Assembly (NCBI GenBank): GCA_026225945.1
Contig: JAMJFZ010000107.1
Location: 47,110,501 to 47,174,500 of the forward strand
Source of the DNA: Cricetomys ansorgei
Taxonomy: Eukaryota; Chordata; Mammalia; Rodentia; Nesomyidae
DNA length: 64,000 bases
Reading direction: 5' to 3'
The notes under the pieces were generated by a model. The model had not been told where the DNA came from. It was given only the letters and a program-made list of their open reading frames with translations, and did no database searches. Made by a program: the position numbers and the translations under genes. Below, one piece after another: positions 22,660-34,110 of the stretch. Positions within the stretch are counted from its first letter, which is position 1; each line of letters opens with the position of its first letter.

Positions 22660-22778
22660 CTTAAGAAAGACTCTGTCCCTTGGCAACAGGTAGGCCAAGC
22701 TGTACTTGTACTCACAGAAATCTGCCTGCCTCTGCCTTGTGGTTACTGAGATTAAAAGTGTCAGCATGCCCATCTCCA
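22660..22778 (-). mobile_element. B1 SINE fragment
   Basis: CTCACAGAAATCTGCCTGCC followed by TTACTGAGATTAAAAGTGTC is a diverged reverse B1. Confidence 0.7.
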
Positions 22779-22834
22779 ACCCTACAATTCTTTTAACCTC
22801 TATTATATATATGTTAATTTTTTTGAGACTTACC

Positions 22835-23021
22835 TACTCTTTATGTGTATGGGTATTTTCTTGTATGTGTGTAATGCCCACAGAGGTCAGAAGAGAGTAT
22901 CAGATCCCTTGGGACTGGAATTACAGATGGCTTGAGCCACTTGTGGATGCTCTGAATGGAACCCAGGTTTTTTGGAAGAGCATTCAGTGCTCTTACCCTC
23001 TGAACCATCTCTCCAGCCCCT
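22835..23021 (-). mobile_element. B3-type SINE
   Basis: GGGACTGGAATTACAGATGG and CTGAACCATCTCTCCAGCCC follow the reverse B3 order. Confidence 0.9.
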
Positions 23022-23221
23022 CAAACCTACAATCCTAGTGTTAATTTATAACGTATAGCTCCTCTCTCCAAAACTTGTCAATATTGGATTTTACAGCTTT
23101 TGAATTTTATTCCCACTTTATATACCTGCATGGGAGGCTTCGTTTATCTGAATTTACCTATGTTTTAATTTTTAATAAAACTCTGACCTTTAATAACATA
23201 ATGATTTAAAAAAAAAGAACG

Positions 23222-23400
23222 AAAATGGGTGGTGGTGGCGACGCCTTTAGTCACAGCACTTGGGAGGTAAGGCAGGTGGATCTCTGTGAGTTCAAGGCTA
23301 GCCTGGTCTATAAAGTGAGTTCCAGGACAGCTGGAGTTACAACAGAGAACTCCTGTCTTGAAGAAAACCAAAAAACAAAACAAACCAAAACAAAACCACA
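23222..23400 (+). mobile_element. B1 SINE
   Basis: Forward B1 with CACAGCACTTGGGAGGTAAG, GATCTCTGTGAGTTCAAGGC and an AAAACAAAAC-type tail. Confidence 0.93.
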
Positions 23401-24548
23401 GTGATTTAGTGTAAACTTTTTTGTCTATAAACCTTTGACCGTTCATCAGATAAAAAGTGGCCTCTGCTTAGACAGCTGTGTGTTTCCTTGTGTGCGTGAG
23501 AGAACTTAGCTATCAGGCTTTACTTGTAACAAATCTAGCCTATACTCGTGATTCTCCTTTGTAATTTTTTTGATTTTACATTTGCCATATCATAGTTAAA
23601 ATGTAGACATTTAATTAATCTCTCTTGCATTTGACACAAGCCTCCGTCTACTTTAGTAATTAGAAGTGCGCATTCCCTCCATATCTAGGATAAATACGTT
23701 TTCTTTCTCTCTCTCTCTCTTTTTAAATGCGTTTAGTTTTTGTCACAGCTGGTATTCATTGCACTGTTTGATCTGTGGTATTTATGACTCTAAGTTGATA
23801 TTTTCTAATCTACTAGCCAAGCATTTGGCAGACAATTTAGGTGGCTATCGCTTGCCCTGGGTTTGTTTTCTGAGTTGTAGTTAGGTTCAAGCTGTGACAG
23901 ACTAATACTATATAATTCTGATCACTGTTGCTGTATGGTTAGTTTTTCAAGCATACTAAATTCATATCCATAACCCAAGAAAAATGCATCTGTTTATTGT
24001 TTCTTACAAATTCTCACAAGACTTTTACTGTTGCTGAAGTTTCTTCACAGCCATGCATCGCGCAGCTTGAAGGGGGCAAGTCCTGAGGTGTGGGTCATCA
24101 GGTAAGCTGGCCAACATGAAACACCGTAGAGTGAACTTCCTCAGGGTCATACAATTGTATGTCCTTACATGCAATTTCTTCTAACATAGTGTAGTTATTG
24201 CACTATGATTATTAGTGTACTAGACTATATTGCTTTTTGTCTTTAGTCTTTTTTGAGAGAGCATAACATTGTGCTTTAGTAATGTTTAATTTAATCATTA
24301 GAATTTAGTCACTAAAAAAAACCAAAAATAAAGAAACAAACAAAAACTATGTTTCAAGTTAAGTTTATTCCACAGAATTTAATGCTTTTTTTGATAAAGT
24401 GAATTATGTTGTATATATGTATATATTTCCTTCCAGTTTCAACTATAGTATTGTATATAGCACAGCAAACATTAAACTTATTTACATTCTTTGTTTAGTG
24501 ATAGTAGTGGAAGTAAATTGGCTTAAGTGTTCCTGACCTTGGTTTTTA
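23401..24548. other. Unassigned AT-rich sequence
   Basis: No gene or classified repeat. A CT run lies near 23,706-23,720. Confidence 0.45.
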
Positions 24549-24549
24549 A

Positions 24550-24662
24550 TCTTTTGTTTCTGAGACAGGGCCTGATATGATATCTATCCTGCCTTCAAAC
24601 AGAAGGGCTTTCAAGCAACCATCCTGCCTCAGCCTCCCAAGTATCGGGACTGCAGGCTTGAC
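24550..24662 (-). mobile_element. B1/B4-like SINE
   Basis: TTCTGAGACAGGGCCTGATA and CTGCCTCAGCCTCCCAAGTA give a reverse B1-like monomer. Confidence 0.65.
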
Positions 24663-24917
24663 TGTTTCTTTGTTAGATTTTTAAACAAATATTTTGCATT
24701 TATTTTTTCATTAGAAATGATCTTTAGTTTTTAAAGTTTGTATTATTTTGAAGCTATATATCTGGGGGTAATATAGCACAAAAAATAAATCAAAACAAAA
24801 TTATGAAAAAGCAGAGTTACAAAGGCTCATTGTATTGGTTGGCTCCAGGGTCACACTGACCTGGGTTTCAATTCTAGTTCTGCCACTTATTAGATATGTA
24901 ACACAGAAGAATATTTA

Positions 24918-25033
24918 TTTATTCTTGAGATAAGGTCTATGTAGTTCAGGCTGACCTTAAACTTGCAATCCCTACCTCAGGCTCTCAAATGGAGGAATAT
25001 TAAGCGTGTGGTGTGTCACAACAGCTTTTGTGA
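24918..25033 (-). mobile_element. Diverged B1-like SINE
   Basis: GATAAGGTCTATGTAGTTCA and GGCTGACCTTAAACTTGCAA keep the B1 order. Confidence 0.6.
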
Positions 25034-26500
25034 ATAGTTACAGATAGACTGGGTTTCAATTTTATAGTTTATAGGATGAGTATAACATTACCTAATCAGG
25101 TTGCTTTAAATACTTGGACAATTAACATACTAAAATATAAAATGCTTCAAAAGTGCATGGTGGTCAATCAAAGTTTGATATTATTATCTTTGTAAGCATG
25201 ATAATTAACCTTTATAACTAGAAAATGCAACCAAGAGACTTCTGATTCCGTAATTCTTGTCAAAAGTATTATTTATTGCTGTTTTGTAAATTCTCAGTTA
25301 CTATGCCCATCGGTTCAAAGTTACCTGCTTTGATATTATCATCTTTATCATTAAATACTTTCCTTCTTCATGTTAATATATGTATTTTTATACCTCTTTT
25401 TTAACCTTTATTTTCTCCCCATTTTAAATGATTTTCAAGCTTACTTGAAATGGTCCAGCTAAACAACAGTTAAAAAAAAAAAAAAAAAAAAAAGAAAACA
25501 CTTCCCAGTCTTCCGTGTGTTGAAGTAGCTAGCTGTACTTTGTTGCACTTTAACAGAGTCCTGTGCTTTTATAGAGAGCAAATTCCAAGCCAAATGAGAA
25601 CAGGTTTTAAGAAAACCAGAGTTTAAACTCTAATCAAGGAGCTTAAGTTAAACCAAGTAGCATATGTGGAAACTATTAGCAAAGTATGTGCCACGGTAGA
25701 CCTTGAATAAAAGCTGGAAGCCTTCTGCCCTTTCCTTTTTTGTCTTCATGGTGTCCACACAGTTTCTGCTAACACTTTTGAACTCTATTGTCTGTGCTGC
25801 CAAAGAGTGCTTACAAGACAGGGTTTGGACACCAAGATGTTTCATTTGCTAATCATCTGAATCCAGGCATTATCATTTCTGAACTTCTAAGTTATCCCAT
25901 GATATAGACAGAGGACCAAATTTAGAAAGCCCATGGACAATATCTGTGACATAACTAGACATTACGGTCCCTGCATGAACTTCAAAATACAAATAGTGGA
26001 AGAAAACCATAGGCGGGTCCCAGAGCTCTGGGACCTATATCTATTAGAAAGTACTGGAAAGCCAGGACCATGATAGAGCCCAGAATTTCACAACAGCCAG
26101 CAGATGCTCATCAGAAAGCTTGAGGCGCTGTTTGAGGACAACTGCTCAAAGTGGATGAAGTCTTGCACATTGCAGTGGCAAAATGGTGTGAAGTGTCTGG
26201 AGGGTGGATGTTCAAAACTAACCAGCCAGATTTCCACTCTCAGACAAGCACTGCGCCAAGAAGAAACTTCTAGAAAAATGTTCACTAAACAAAACAGGAA
26301 CAATAGAGACAAAGGGGAGAGGAGGCCCAGATAAAAGTGACAAGGACTAATAGAGTCAAAAGCTTCACAGGAAGAAAGCTGCTGTTTTCACTCTGCATGT
26401 GAACAACAAAAGAGAACTGTTGCAGTATTAAGCTATACAAGCTATGCCAAATTCTCCTTTCAAAAAATTTAGGGAAAGTATTTTACATTTAAAAAATGAC
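25034..26500. other. Unassigned sequence with a 76-residue frame
   Basis: It contains a poly(A) tract at 25,472-25,493. An ATG-initiated plus-strand frame at 26,104-26,334 encodes a basic, polar peptide with two short possible coiled-coil stretches and no recognised domain. No acceptor, donor or poly(A) context supports it. It could be a chance frame or a very old retrocopy. Confidence 0.3.
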
Positions 26501-26504
26501 TAAG

Positions 26505-26660
26505 AGCTGGGCGTGGTGGCTCATACCTGTAATCCCTGAAGGTGGGTGTCTGAGGTAGGAGTTCATGTGTTCAAGCGCAGTCTGGGCTACATAATGAGTT
26601 TCAGGCCATCTAGTTTGGGCTGGAGTGTGAGACCTCATTAGAAATAAATAAAACCACAAG
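26505..26660 (+). mobile_element. B4/B1-type SINE
   Basis: GGGCGTGGTGGCTCATACCT, CTGGGCTACATAATGAGTTT and an A-rich end. Confidence 0.75.
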
Positions 26661-26714
26661 CAAAAGCATGACCAAGAAATTACCAAGGCTAAGTCCCATG
26701 CAAAATTACAACAC

Positions 26715-26812
26715 AGGAGGGTCGGGGATGCAGTGCCAGGTTAGGATGCTCACCTAGCACGGGTAAGGACCTGGGATTGATTGGCAGCACTGCTGAATGC
26801 GTGACTAGAAAA
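26715..26812 (+). mobile_element. ID-like SINE fragment
   Basis: GGATGCTCACCTAGCACGGG and GGACCTGGGATTGATTGGCA follow the forward ID core, with many changes. Confidence 0.55.
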
Positions 26813-26814
26813 AG

Positions 26815-28110
26815 AGAAGAAGAATCTGAATGTTATTCCTGCAGACATAACTCAAAACGCCCAAAGACATTTTGTAAAGTAGATGAAAACAGTTGCTTCC
26901 TATTTCACTGAATGCTATTTATTAAGCTATAAGCTTGCTTTTTGAGGTTTTGTGTACGCGTGTTGTATTTTACAATTAGGATGAAAAACAATCACCCCCA
27001 TCTCTCTGGATGCAAGGATGAAATTATATTCACACTTGAAGGGCTGCCCTAAGGTACATGCATTTTCTTGGAGAGCTATTGAGAAGTGACCTAGAACGCC
27101 AAAACTATTAAGATAGATAACTCACTGGGCATTCATACTAAAGTAATTTTTGTGTCTTCTAAATTTTTATCAATAGAAAATTCTTTTATACTAAAGACCA
27201 GTAAGAGAGAAAAGGACTTGTTTCTTGCTACCAGAAGGCAGCTGGTGAGTTATGAGAAGAAAATATGAGATCCTTCTACTTACCTATCTATTTGAAAAAT
27301 AAATCACTATTTTCTATTTTGATTCATTTATAGTATACACAATACACAAAATTCCAGTGCTATACACAATTTTTACAAATGATTTTTTTTTTACAGATAA
27401 GTAAGTATAAGTGGAGGGATTTAGAGACTACCTATTTGCTCACTTGAACCAGGACTTGGACTGAAGGTCTGAAGGGAGACAGGCTGGCAGCTTTAGCAGA
27501 CTTCAAGGAATGATGTTTTAGATAAAAGCGAATCTTTCCATAGCCCCAGGTTTGTAGACTAATGAGAATGGAAATGAGTGAATCAGTAATTCAAAACGTG
27601 AGCTAATGCACAAACAATACAAAAGTGATTATTAATAATTCCTGTATTTCATCCTCATAGTGATCCTGTGAAAGCGAAAGACTTAATTTTATAAAAGAAA
27701 TTAGGATCTGAGTCAGCAAATCAGTTCCCACATATCTAGGTGGCAAAAGTAAACTTCAGATTTCCAGTTTGGGTCCTTAACAGTGACAATGACATTTTTC
27801 TATTTGATTCTCCTCTTTAAGATTTGTGGATAATTGGTTTGTAAATGAGGAGGTGTTAGTCATAATTTCGTAGGTATTTAAAAAAATATCACAAGTATAC
27901 TTACCCAACAGAGATAAATCTTTGGTGGTGTTTAGTTTCTGTACTGGATTGATAACCAGCCTTCTCAGAGTTCTAGAATCCCAAAGTTACTATCAGCTTA
28001 CTTTCTGGTAACTCATTTGATAGTAGTTTACAAAAAAGGGTGACTGCACTTTAATTTAGGCAGACATAGTCTAGATTAATGTATAGACTTTGAAAACAAT
28101 GACAGTGTTG
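26815..28110. other. Unassigned sequence
   Basis: No SINE recognised in 1.3 kb. Short T and A runs only. Confidence 0.45.
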
Positions 28111-28469
28111 TGTGGTTTGAATAAGAATGGTCACAGCGGGATCATATGTTTGAACACTTGGTTCCCAGTTAGTGGAAGTGTTAAGCGGTATGGCTTTGCT
28201 GGAGAAGGTGTGTCACTGTAGGTGGGCTTTGAGATTTCAAAAGCCCATACCAGGCCCAGTATAGTTCTATCTGCCTCCTACCTGGCATTAGATGTAATCT
28301 CTCAGCTACTGCTCCAGTGCCATGTCTGTTAGCCTGCTGCTACATTCCCTGCCAAGATGCCCGCGGACTACCCTCTTTAACCTTAGGCAAGCCCCCAATT
28401 GGTTGCTGCTTCTATATGTTGCCTTGGTCATGGTGTTGTCATATGGCAATAGAATAGTAAACCAAGACA
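28111..28469 (+). mobile_element. MaLR-like LTR, complete
   Basis: A 359-bp element starting TGTGGTTTGAATAAGAATGG and ending GGCAATAGAATAGTAAACCA plus AGACA. It is therefore bounded by TG and CA. The internal block CACTGTAGGTGGGCTTTGAG is typical of the family. It is the same family, in the opposite orientation, as the LTRs at 58,634 and 60,289. Confidence 0.75.
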
Positions 28470-29914
28470 TCTGTTGTCAGTGGCTCTGTTCTGAACTTCC
28501 TGCCCATGTTTGGGAGTGATTAAATCTTGAGGAATGCTAGGTAGCAACATGAGAGCTAATTGCTGCTCATTGCTGTTTCTGGCTCATCCCTTATTTGCTA
28601 AAACACAGACCACTTTGGTCCACCTGACTAAATACCACTTACACAGGGAGAGGATTTCCTAGTCAACAATGTATCAGGAGCCATGAATCCTCAGGGCCCA
28701 ACATTGTACATAGAAGCAAGATTGAAACTCAATGGGCTTCATGGCTGCTTGTATTATTTTTAGGTGATCACTAAACTATCGATACTGCCTAGGGCTTGGG
28801 GGCAAGTTGAAAGGTGACTCCTCATCTCTTTGAGAACTTACAATTGGTGAAGGGAAGAAGTTTATATGTTGAGCAAATTCATAAAGAAGAAAATACCGTG
28901 AAACTGAAAATATAGATATTAGCTCTTTTTTTTTTTTTAAAGGGAACACTCCATCTGACTGTGGGGAAGCCTGAATAAGCTCCAGTGTGACACAGCTATG
29001 ACTCATTGTCAAGAGTGGATTTTGCAGGGCAGTGCTTTCTTAGTCATGACATTTTAAGCACTCAAAGTAAACATTTTCAAAGTGTTTTCGTAACAAACTG
29101 GTAGTGCTATATTTTTCTGAATTTCTTCCTAATATGAGGAGGTCCACAGCAGAATTACAGAACAACTTGTTTGTGTGTGAACTAAAATAATTTTGGCATC
29201 ATGTTAGAGGAACATTTCCTTCTACAGAGTCTATAAATGGCAACCCATGGTTAGGGGAGAATAAAGAGATTCTGAGATAGTTTCAGATAGTTTTGATAAA
29301 AAGGAAACATATTCCTTCAGTGTTCCCTGTTGCTGTGAGCCTTCAAAAACCCTTCCCTTGAGATGTTTCCTTTACAAACTAGCAGACTTTTTCAAGAGAG
29401 GCCTGACTCTGATAGACACCATTATAGAACATGAAGGAAGGAATCCAGCTGAGAAACCCAAAGAATTGTTAGCAAATCAGGACAGTTTTCATACTCTCAT
29501 TTTCTTGCAATGTAGCCATTGCTACAACTGGTCAGTTTATACATCAGATCATACATCTTACCATCTTGAGACACAGGAATTAGACATTGTGTAATGTACA
29601 TTTTTCTCTGCACAAAAATAGGAAAGAAGGTCACCAACACTATCACAAAACCCAGATGTCCTTGGACTTTTCTTTTTTTCTAAGTAATTACTACAACCTC
29701 TAACATTTCTAAGCCACTGTCTACTTTTGAGGCAAGAGATTGGTGGTGATGTGCTAATTCTACTACGAGCGTGTCAGAACTTCTGAAGTGTACGTGAAGG
29801 AGCTGCTGTCCCCCTTCATATCTATCTATAGCAAGTCAGAACTTCTAACGCTGTTCCAAGGCTGGGATGAAATTAGCCTGGCTCTTGACTGGGTACCTAT
29901 CTTTGTCATGTGTG
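28470..29914. other. Unassigned sequence
   Basis: No gene or repeat recognised. The dodecamer GTCAGAACTTCT occurs twice near 29,773 and 29,835. Confidence 0.4.
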
Positions 29915-29917
29915 TAT

Positions 29918-29995
29918 GTTCATGATCTGGGGATCGAACTCAGGACCTAGGGCCTCATACTTGCTAGGCAAGTGCTCTACCACTGGGCTACAATA
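29918..29995 (-). mobile_element. ID-like SINE fragment
   Basis: GGGGATCGAACTCAGGACCT and CTAGGCAAGTGCTCTACCAC are the reverse ID core with little divergence. Confidence 0.82.
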
Positions 29996-30119
29996 TATTG
30001 TCTTTTTTCCCCTTGCCATCCTCTATTCAGTAATCTTTATCTGAAAGATGAAGGATTACCTTTTTTTCTTGTCCTTCAGTACTGGACAGTGGGTTGCTTC
30101 CTTTAAGTAACACCTTTTT

Positions 30120-30275
30120 TTTTTATTTTCTTGTTTTTGAGACAGGGTTTCTCTGTGTAGCTCTGGCTGTTCTGGAACTTACTCTGTAGATCAGGCTGGC
30201 CTTGAACTCACAGAGATTCTCTTGCCTTGGCATCCCGAGTGCAGAATGTTAAAGGCATGTGCCACCATTGCCCAG
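30120..30275 (-). mobile_element. B1 SINE
   Basis: TTGAGACAGGGTTTCTCTGT and TAGATCAGGCTGGCCTTGAA. This is the last SINE before the repeat-poor region. Confidence 0.95.
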
Positions 30276-30279
30276 CAAG

Positions 30280-33249
30280 TAGCATCTTTTGAAAATGACA
30301 ATTATGAACTGGTTGGGACACTTGGATGCCTCAATTTGTTGCTCGACACCCTGTTTACTTTTTTTTTTTCAGCTTTATGCTAAAAGTATGTATCCTTCTC
30401 AATGGTCAGTCTTAAGAATTTACTCTCCCTGTGCTCAAATCCCTGCTCAATGAAACAGTGGCAGAAGTAAGTTTAAGAAAGTAACAAAAAAAAAAAAAAA
30501 AAAGGGAGCTGAATTGGGATAAAGTGAAAAGGACTCCGAGGAATTCCCATGGTATTACTTCCTAACTACTCAGATGAACATGGCTGGAGTTTCCCCCTTT
30601 TAGCCCAGGCTCCTTCCCTCCTTCTGATTTAATGTGACCCTGGGAAAGCTGACTCAAGCTTTACCGTGGAAGATGTCAATGCTAGTAAAAGGAATTTATA
30701 GTCTTAACATTTTTGACATCTCACAGTGTGTTTGCATGATGTTGGGTGCAGAAGTCTTTCTATTTAAATGAACTAGAGAAGAAGTAAGGTTAAAAGCAAC
30801 CACTGAGCATGTTTGCCTCCCTTTAATTAAAGTACTAGAAATGCAATCATTTACCTTACTTATATGTGACATTAGGATGGAAAACTAGGTCATTCCTTAT
30901 AGCAAAGTTCAAATGGGGAGCCATCTTTAAAATGTCTACTATTATCAACATGGACCAAATGCAAAATATGTTTTTATTTATATTATATTAAATAAAACTC
31001 TTCAATATTGAGCCTCCAGCGTCTGAACTACCTTTTCAAGATACAACCAGCCATTATCAGTTTCTGGAAGTTTATTTTTGAAGTGTATTTTTACATATGA
31101 TTTTGTTTATATGGACAAAAATATGTATGCAATGTAAGGATAGGGATTTTGCTTAATAGAAAGGGCACCATACTATTAGATAGTTGTTTTTCATTCAAAA
31201 ATATGCACACAATGTTTCTTTGCACATTATTTCACAATAGCACAGAGATCCTTCTCGTTCTCTAAGTCTCCATAAAACTCGATTTTATGGCTATATCATA
31301 ATCTTTAATTAATGAGCCCTTTATTAATGAGTTCTTCATTAATCAGCATGTAGTTTTCCAATCTGTTATTACTAGACACAAGGCCCAAATAAAAAAGACT
31401 TTACACACATACAATTTCTTGAGTGTAATATAAGACAAAATCTCCCATGTGGATTTCTTGGCAAAAATAATCTGTGCATCTGTAACTCTGGTTAGGTTTT
31501 GAAACACCCTCTATGGAGGTCACTATAAGTTACATTCACATCTGCATTGTGACTGCCTATCTTCACATCTACTAACGCCCCATAGCTATCAAATTTCTAA
31601 TCTTTGGGAGTTTGCCAAGCAAAACAGTGATTTTAATATAGTCTTTAACTCTCATTTTTCTCCCAGAGGAAAACATGCTAATTTTTCTTTAGGACACAGG
31701 ACCACAGAGTTATGCTGTGTTGTTATCTGATCCTTCATATCGTTCCTGGACTCTGTAGCAGGTCAGCATTAGAGTTCAGAGGTCAGGCACATGGCTACAT
31801 GCCCAGAACCAAGAGGGATAGAAAAGCCAATAGGCCTAATTTTCATGACTATTTGCCTGGACAAAGTCTCCGATGCTGTCCCTAGATCACTTCTGTTTTT
31901 ATGTGAATGCAATTAGAAGCTACGTTTCTGATTTCCAAGCCCACAAAAACATCTCCAATTACTTCGAAGAGGATATTTTTTGTTCTCCTCTCTTAATGTA
32001 TCTCACAGAAAAATAAAGTAAAACTGGTTCTATACTGATATATAGAACTAAATCACACAATAGAGTGTAGTGGGGGTGGGAGTGTAGAGCACATTGGGCC
32101 AAATCATCTGGGTCACATGTGGGTTACAAAGATCAAATAAAAAGTTTAACACAAGGAGCATTCACCTTAGGGAGGAGGCATGTTGCTAATTAGCATAATC
32201 ATCTCATGACTTGCCAGAGAAACATCCGTGGCTTTTTTGGTTTTGTTTTGTTTTGTCGAGTGCCTTTTGCACAAGGAAGAATTATCCAGTGGTGGCTAAT
32301 GCTGCATCACTTTAAAATCAGTCACATGATTTTCCTAATGTCAGGCAGAGATCATGTTACAGCAGGGATTTCAAAGATAAGTAAGAGGTGTTATCTATTG
32401 GAATATGAGGGGGAAAAAATTGGGAGTTGGGCCTGCCGTGCTGGGTTTGCATCTGCCTTGCCCTCCCTCACAGTGTGACCTTGTGTAAGTCACTTGGCTT
32501 TTCTGAGCTTGATGTCCTCACCTGAATAATAGAGATAATAATCTAACCTATTTACAGCAGAGTCTACTTGTGAGCAAAGAATGGATCCCGGTCCACGTGA
32601 AAACACTTAAAACTATACACAGCAATGCTATTAGTTCATCCAGCCTTCACAGTGATAGGCAACCTTTGAACTGCTTCTCCCTCCCTACCCCATCCCTCAG
32701 CCCCCTCCCCCAGCCTCAAGACATTTACTTAGAATGCTTTCAGCAATCCAGGCCAGGTACTTTTATATATTTGTACAAACATGCACATATTAAATTTAGG
32801 GCTTTAGCTGTCTATGGTTCAGAAATGTTTTTCTCTCTCACAGGTGGACTACCAATCTTTAGGAAAACTTTGTATTAAAATATGCCTAGTTGAGGCTAAA
32901 ATTCGCTCAGTTCGTCCAAGAACAAGGACTTTGGCTTTCATGGTCAGATTAGCTTCTCTTCCTGTCTTTGTCTTCCACTTTTTATCTGAACATCTATCAG
33001 CTGGAGTGCTCCTTTCTTTAATCTTTAATAGGTGCTGGCTAATAATCTCGGAAGTCTGAAGACAATATAGAGCCAGGTGGGACTCACCGAGAGCAATCAC
33101 TGCTGGTTACTTACAAACCCCTGCGCTGATAACGAAGCAACTTTCCCACCTCCCAACCCCAAAGCACTTTGCACCTCGGGGGAAGCAAGAGGAACACGAG
33201 GAGACCCAGGAGGAGCCGATCCTCTTCCTGGGTAGCCTGTCCTTCCTGA
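30280..33249. other. SINE-free region upstream of the CpG island
   Basis: Three kilobases with no SINE or LTR that I can identify, unlike the rest of the window. AT-rich homeodomain-type motifs cluster at 31,305-31,343 and 32,185-32,194. This fits a promoter-proximal regulatory region, but that is inference. Confidence 0.45.
32185..32194. promoter_or_regulatory. Perfect 10-bp palindrome GCTAATTAGC
   Basis: Two inverted TAAT half-sites, the core recognised by many homeodomain proteins. They are followed by an octamer-like ATTAGCATAA, about 1 kb upstream of the CpG island. Binding is inferred from motif shape only. Confidence 0.3.
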
Positions 33250-34110
33250 GACCCCAGGGCTGGGCACCGCAGACCTGGGGCGCGCGGTGAAGCCAGGTGC
33301 GCAGTCCGCAGCCGTCCACGTCGAGACGCACGTGGCAACAGGTGCGGCGCGGTCTAAGACCTACGCCCGGGGCTTCCTGCGACGTCGATATTTAGCTGGG
33401 GAGCCTGACCCGGCGGGCGACCGTCGTGAGACTCCATGGGAATCTTCGTGTCCCAAGAAACACCCGCTCGTCTCTCAGGTTAGTTTCTTGGGGCGCTGCC
33501 CCTTCGGGCCCCGACCTGGTCTTTGTCTGGGCTCCCGGAGCCGCCGCGGGCGAGGGGCGAGGCCGCCCAGCTCCGGACTCTCCGCCTTCGCTCCTCCCCC
33601 TGGCGGCCCGGGCGGGGAGGCTGGGGCGCTCGGGCTCCGGGTTCCCGGTTCCCGCCTGGCCGCCGCCGCTGCCGAGGTGCTGGTGCGGGTCGGGGTCTAG
33701 CCGCGAGCCCCAGGTGCATACGCCTCCCAGGCTGGACCCGCCGGGGTTGCGGAGGGTGCCCAGCTCCAAGCCGTGGCTCCCAGGAGAGCCCCGCGGTGGC
33801 TCCCAGGCTCTGCGGGCAAGTGCGGAGTGGATCCCATTCCGTCGCCGATCCCCGCCGCGGCGGGGGACCTCGGGAAAGCGTGGAGCTGGGACGCAACTCA
33901 TTCACGGTGACCGGACTGGCTTTCGGGGAGGGGACGGGTGGTCTAGGGGTTTCAAAGTTGGAGGAGTGAGTAGGGAGGCTGGGCTCACGTGGGGCCCGCG
34001 CAGCCCCTGCAGGACAGCGGGTTGCGGTTGCTGTCACCTTGAAAGTGACCGAGGCGGTGGGTTTGCAGGAGATCCGGAGAACTGTCAAGTTTGCACCCTA
34101 GGCTGAAAGC
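33250..34110 (+). promoter_or_regulatory. CpG island promoter
   Basis: This is the only segment of the window dense in CpG, with many GCGC, CCGCC and GGCGGG-type strings. It contains an E-box CACGTG (33,329-33,334), a CRE-like GACGTC (33,381-33,386) with an AT-rich TATTTA immediately downstream, and a splice donor CAG|GTTAGT at 33,479. The long open frames in all phases across it are a by-product of few TA-containing stops in GC-rich DNA and are not proteins. Plus-strand transcription is preferred because of the donor; bidirectional activity is possible. The gene is not recognised. Confidence 0.75.
33396..33478 (+). other. Candidate first exon (3' part), ending at a splice donor
   Basis: The exon end is CTCTCAG followed by GTTAGT, a good donor. 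The transcription start is not defined; the CRE-like site and TATTTA at 33,381-33,394 may place it near 33,400-33,420. An ATG at 33,436 gives 14 codons before the donor, and joining to 46,042 hits a stop after 17 more codons. Another phase is open from the TAG at 33,393 through the donor without an ATG and stays open through the 46,042 segment. The exon may therefore be untranslated, start at a non-AUG codon, or belong to a non-coding RNA. Confidence 0.45.

Noticed and set aside
28111..28476. TGTTG as a target duplication of the LTR
   Set aside because: TGTTG lies directly before the element but two bases away on the other side, so the match is not positioned as a true duplication would be.
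33287..34106. Open frames of 137-226 codons on both strands of the CpG island
   Set aside because: They overlap in several phases on both strands, most lack an ATG, and their arginine/proline/glycine/alanine composition follows from GC-rich, stop-poor DNA.
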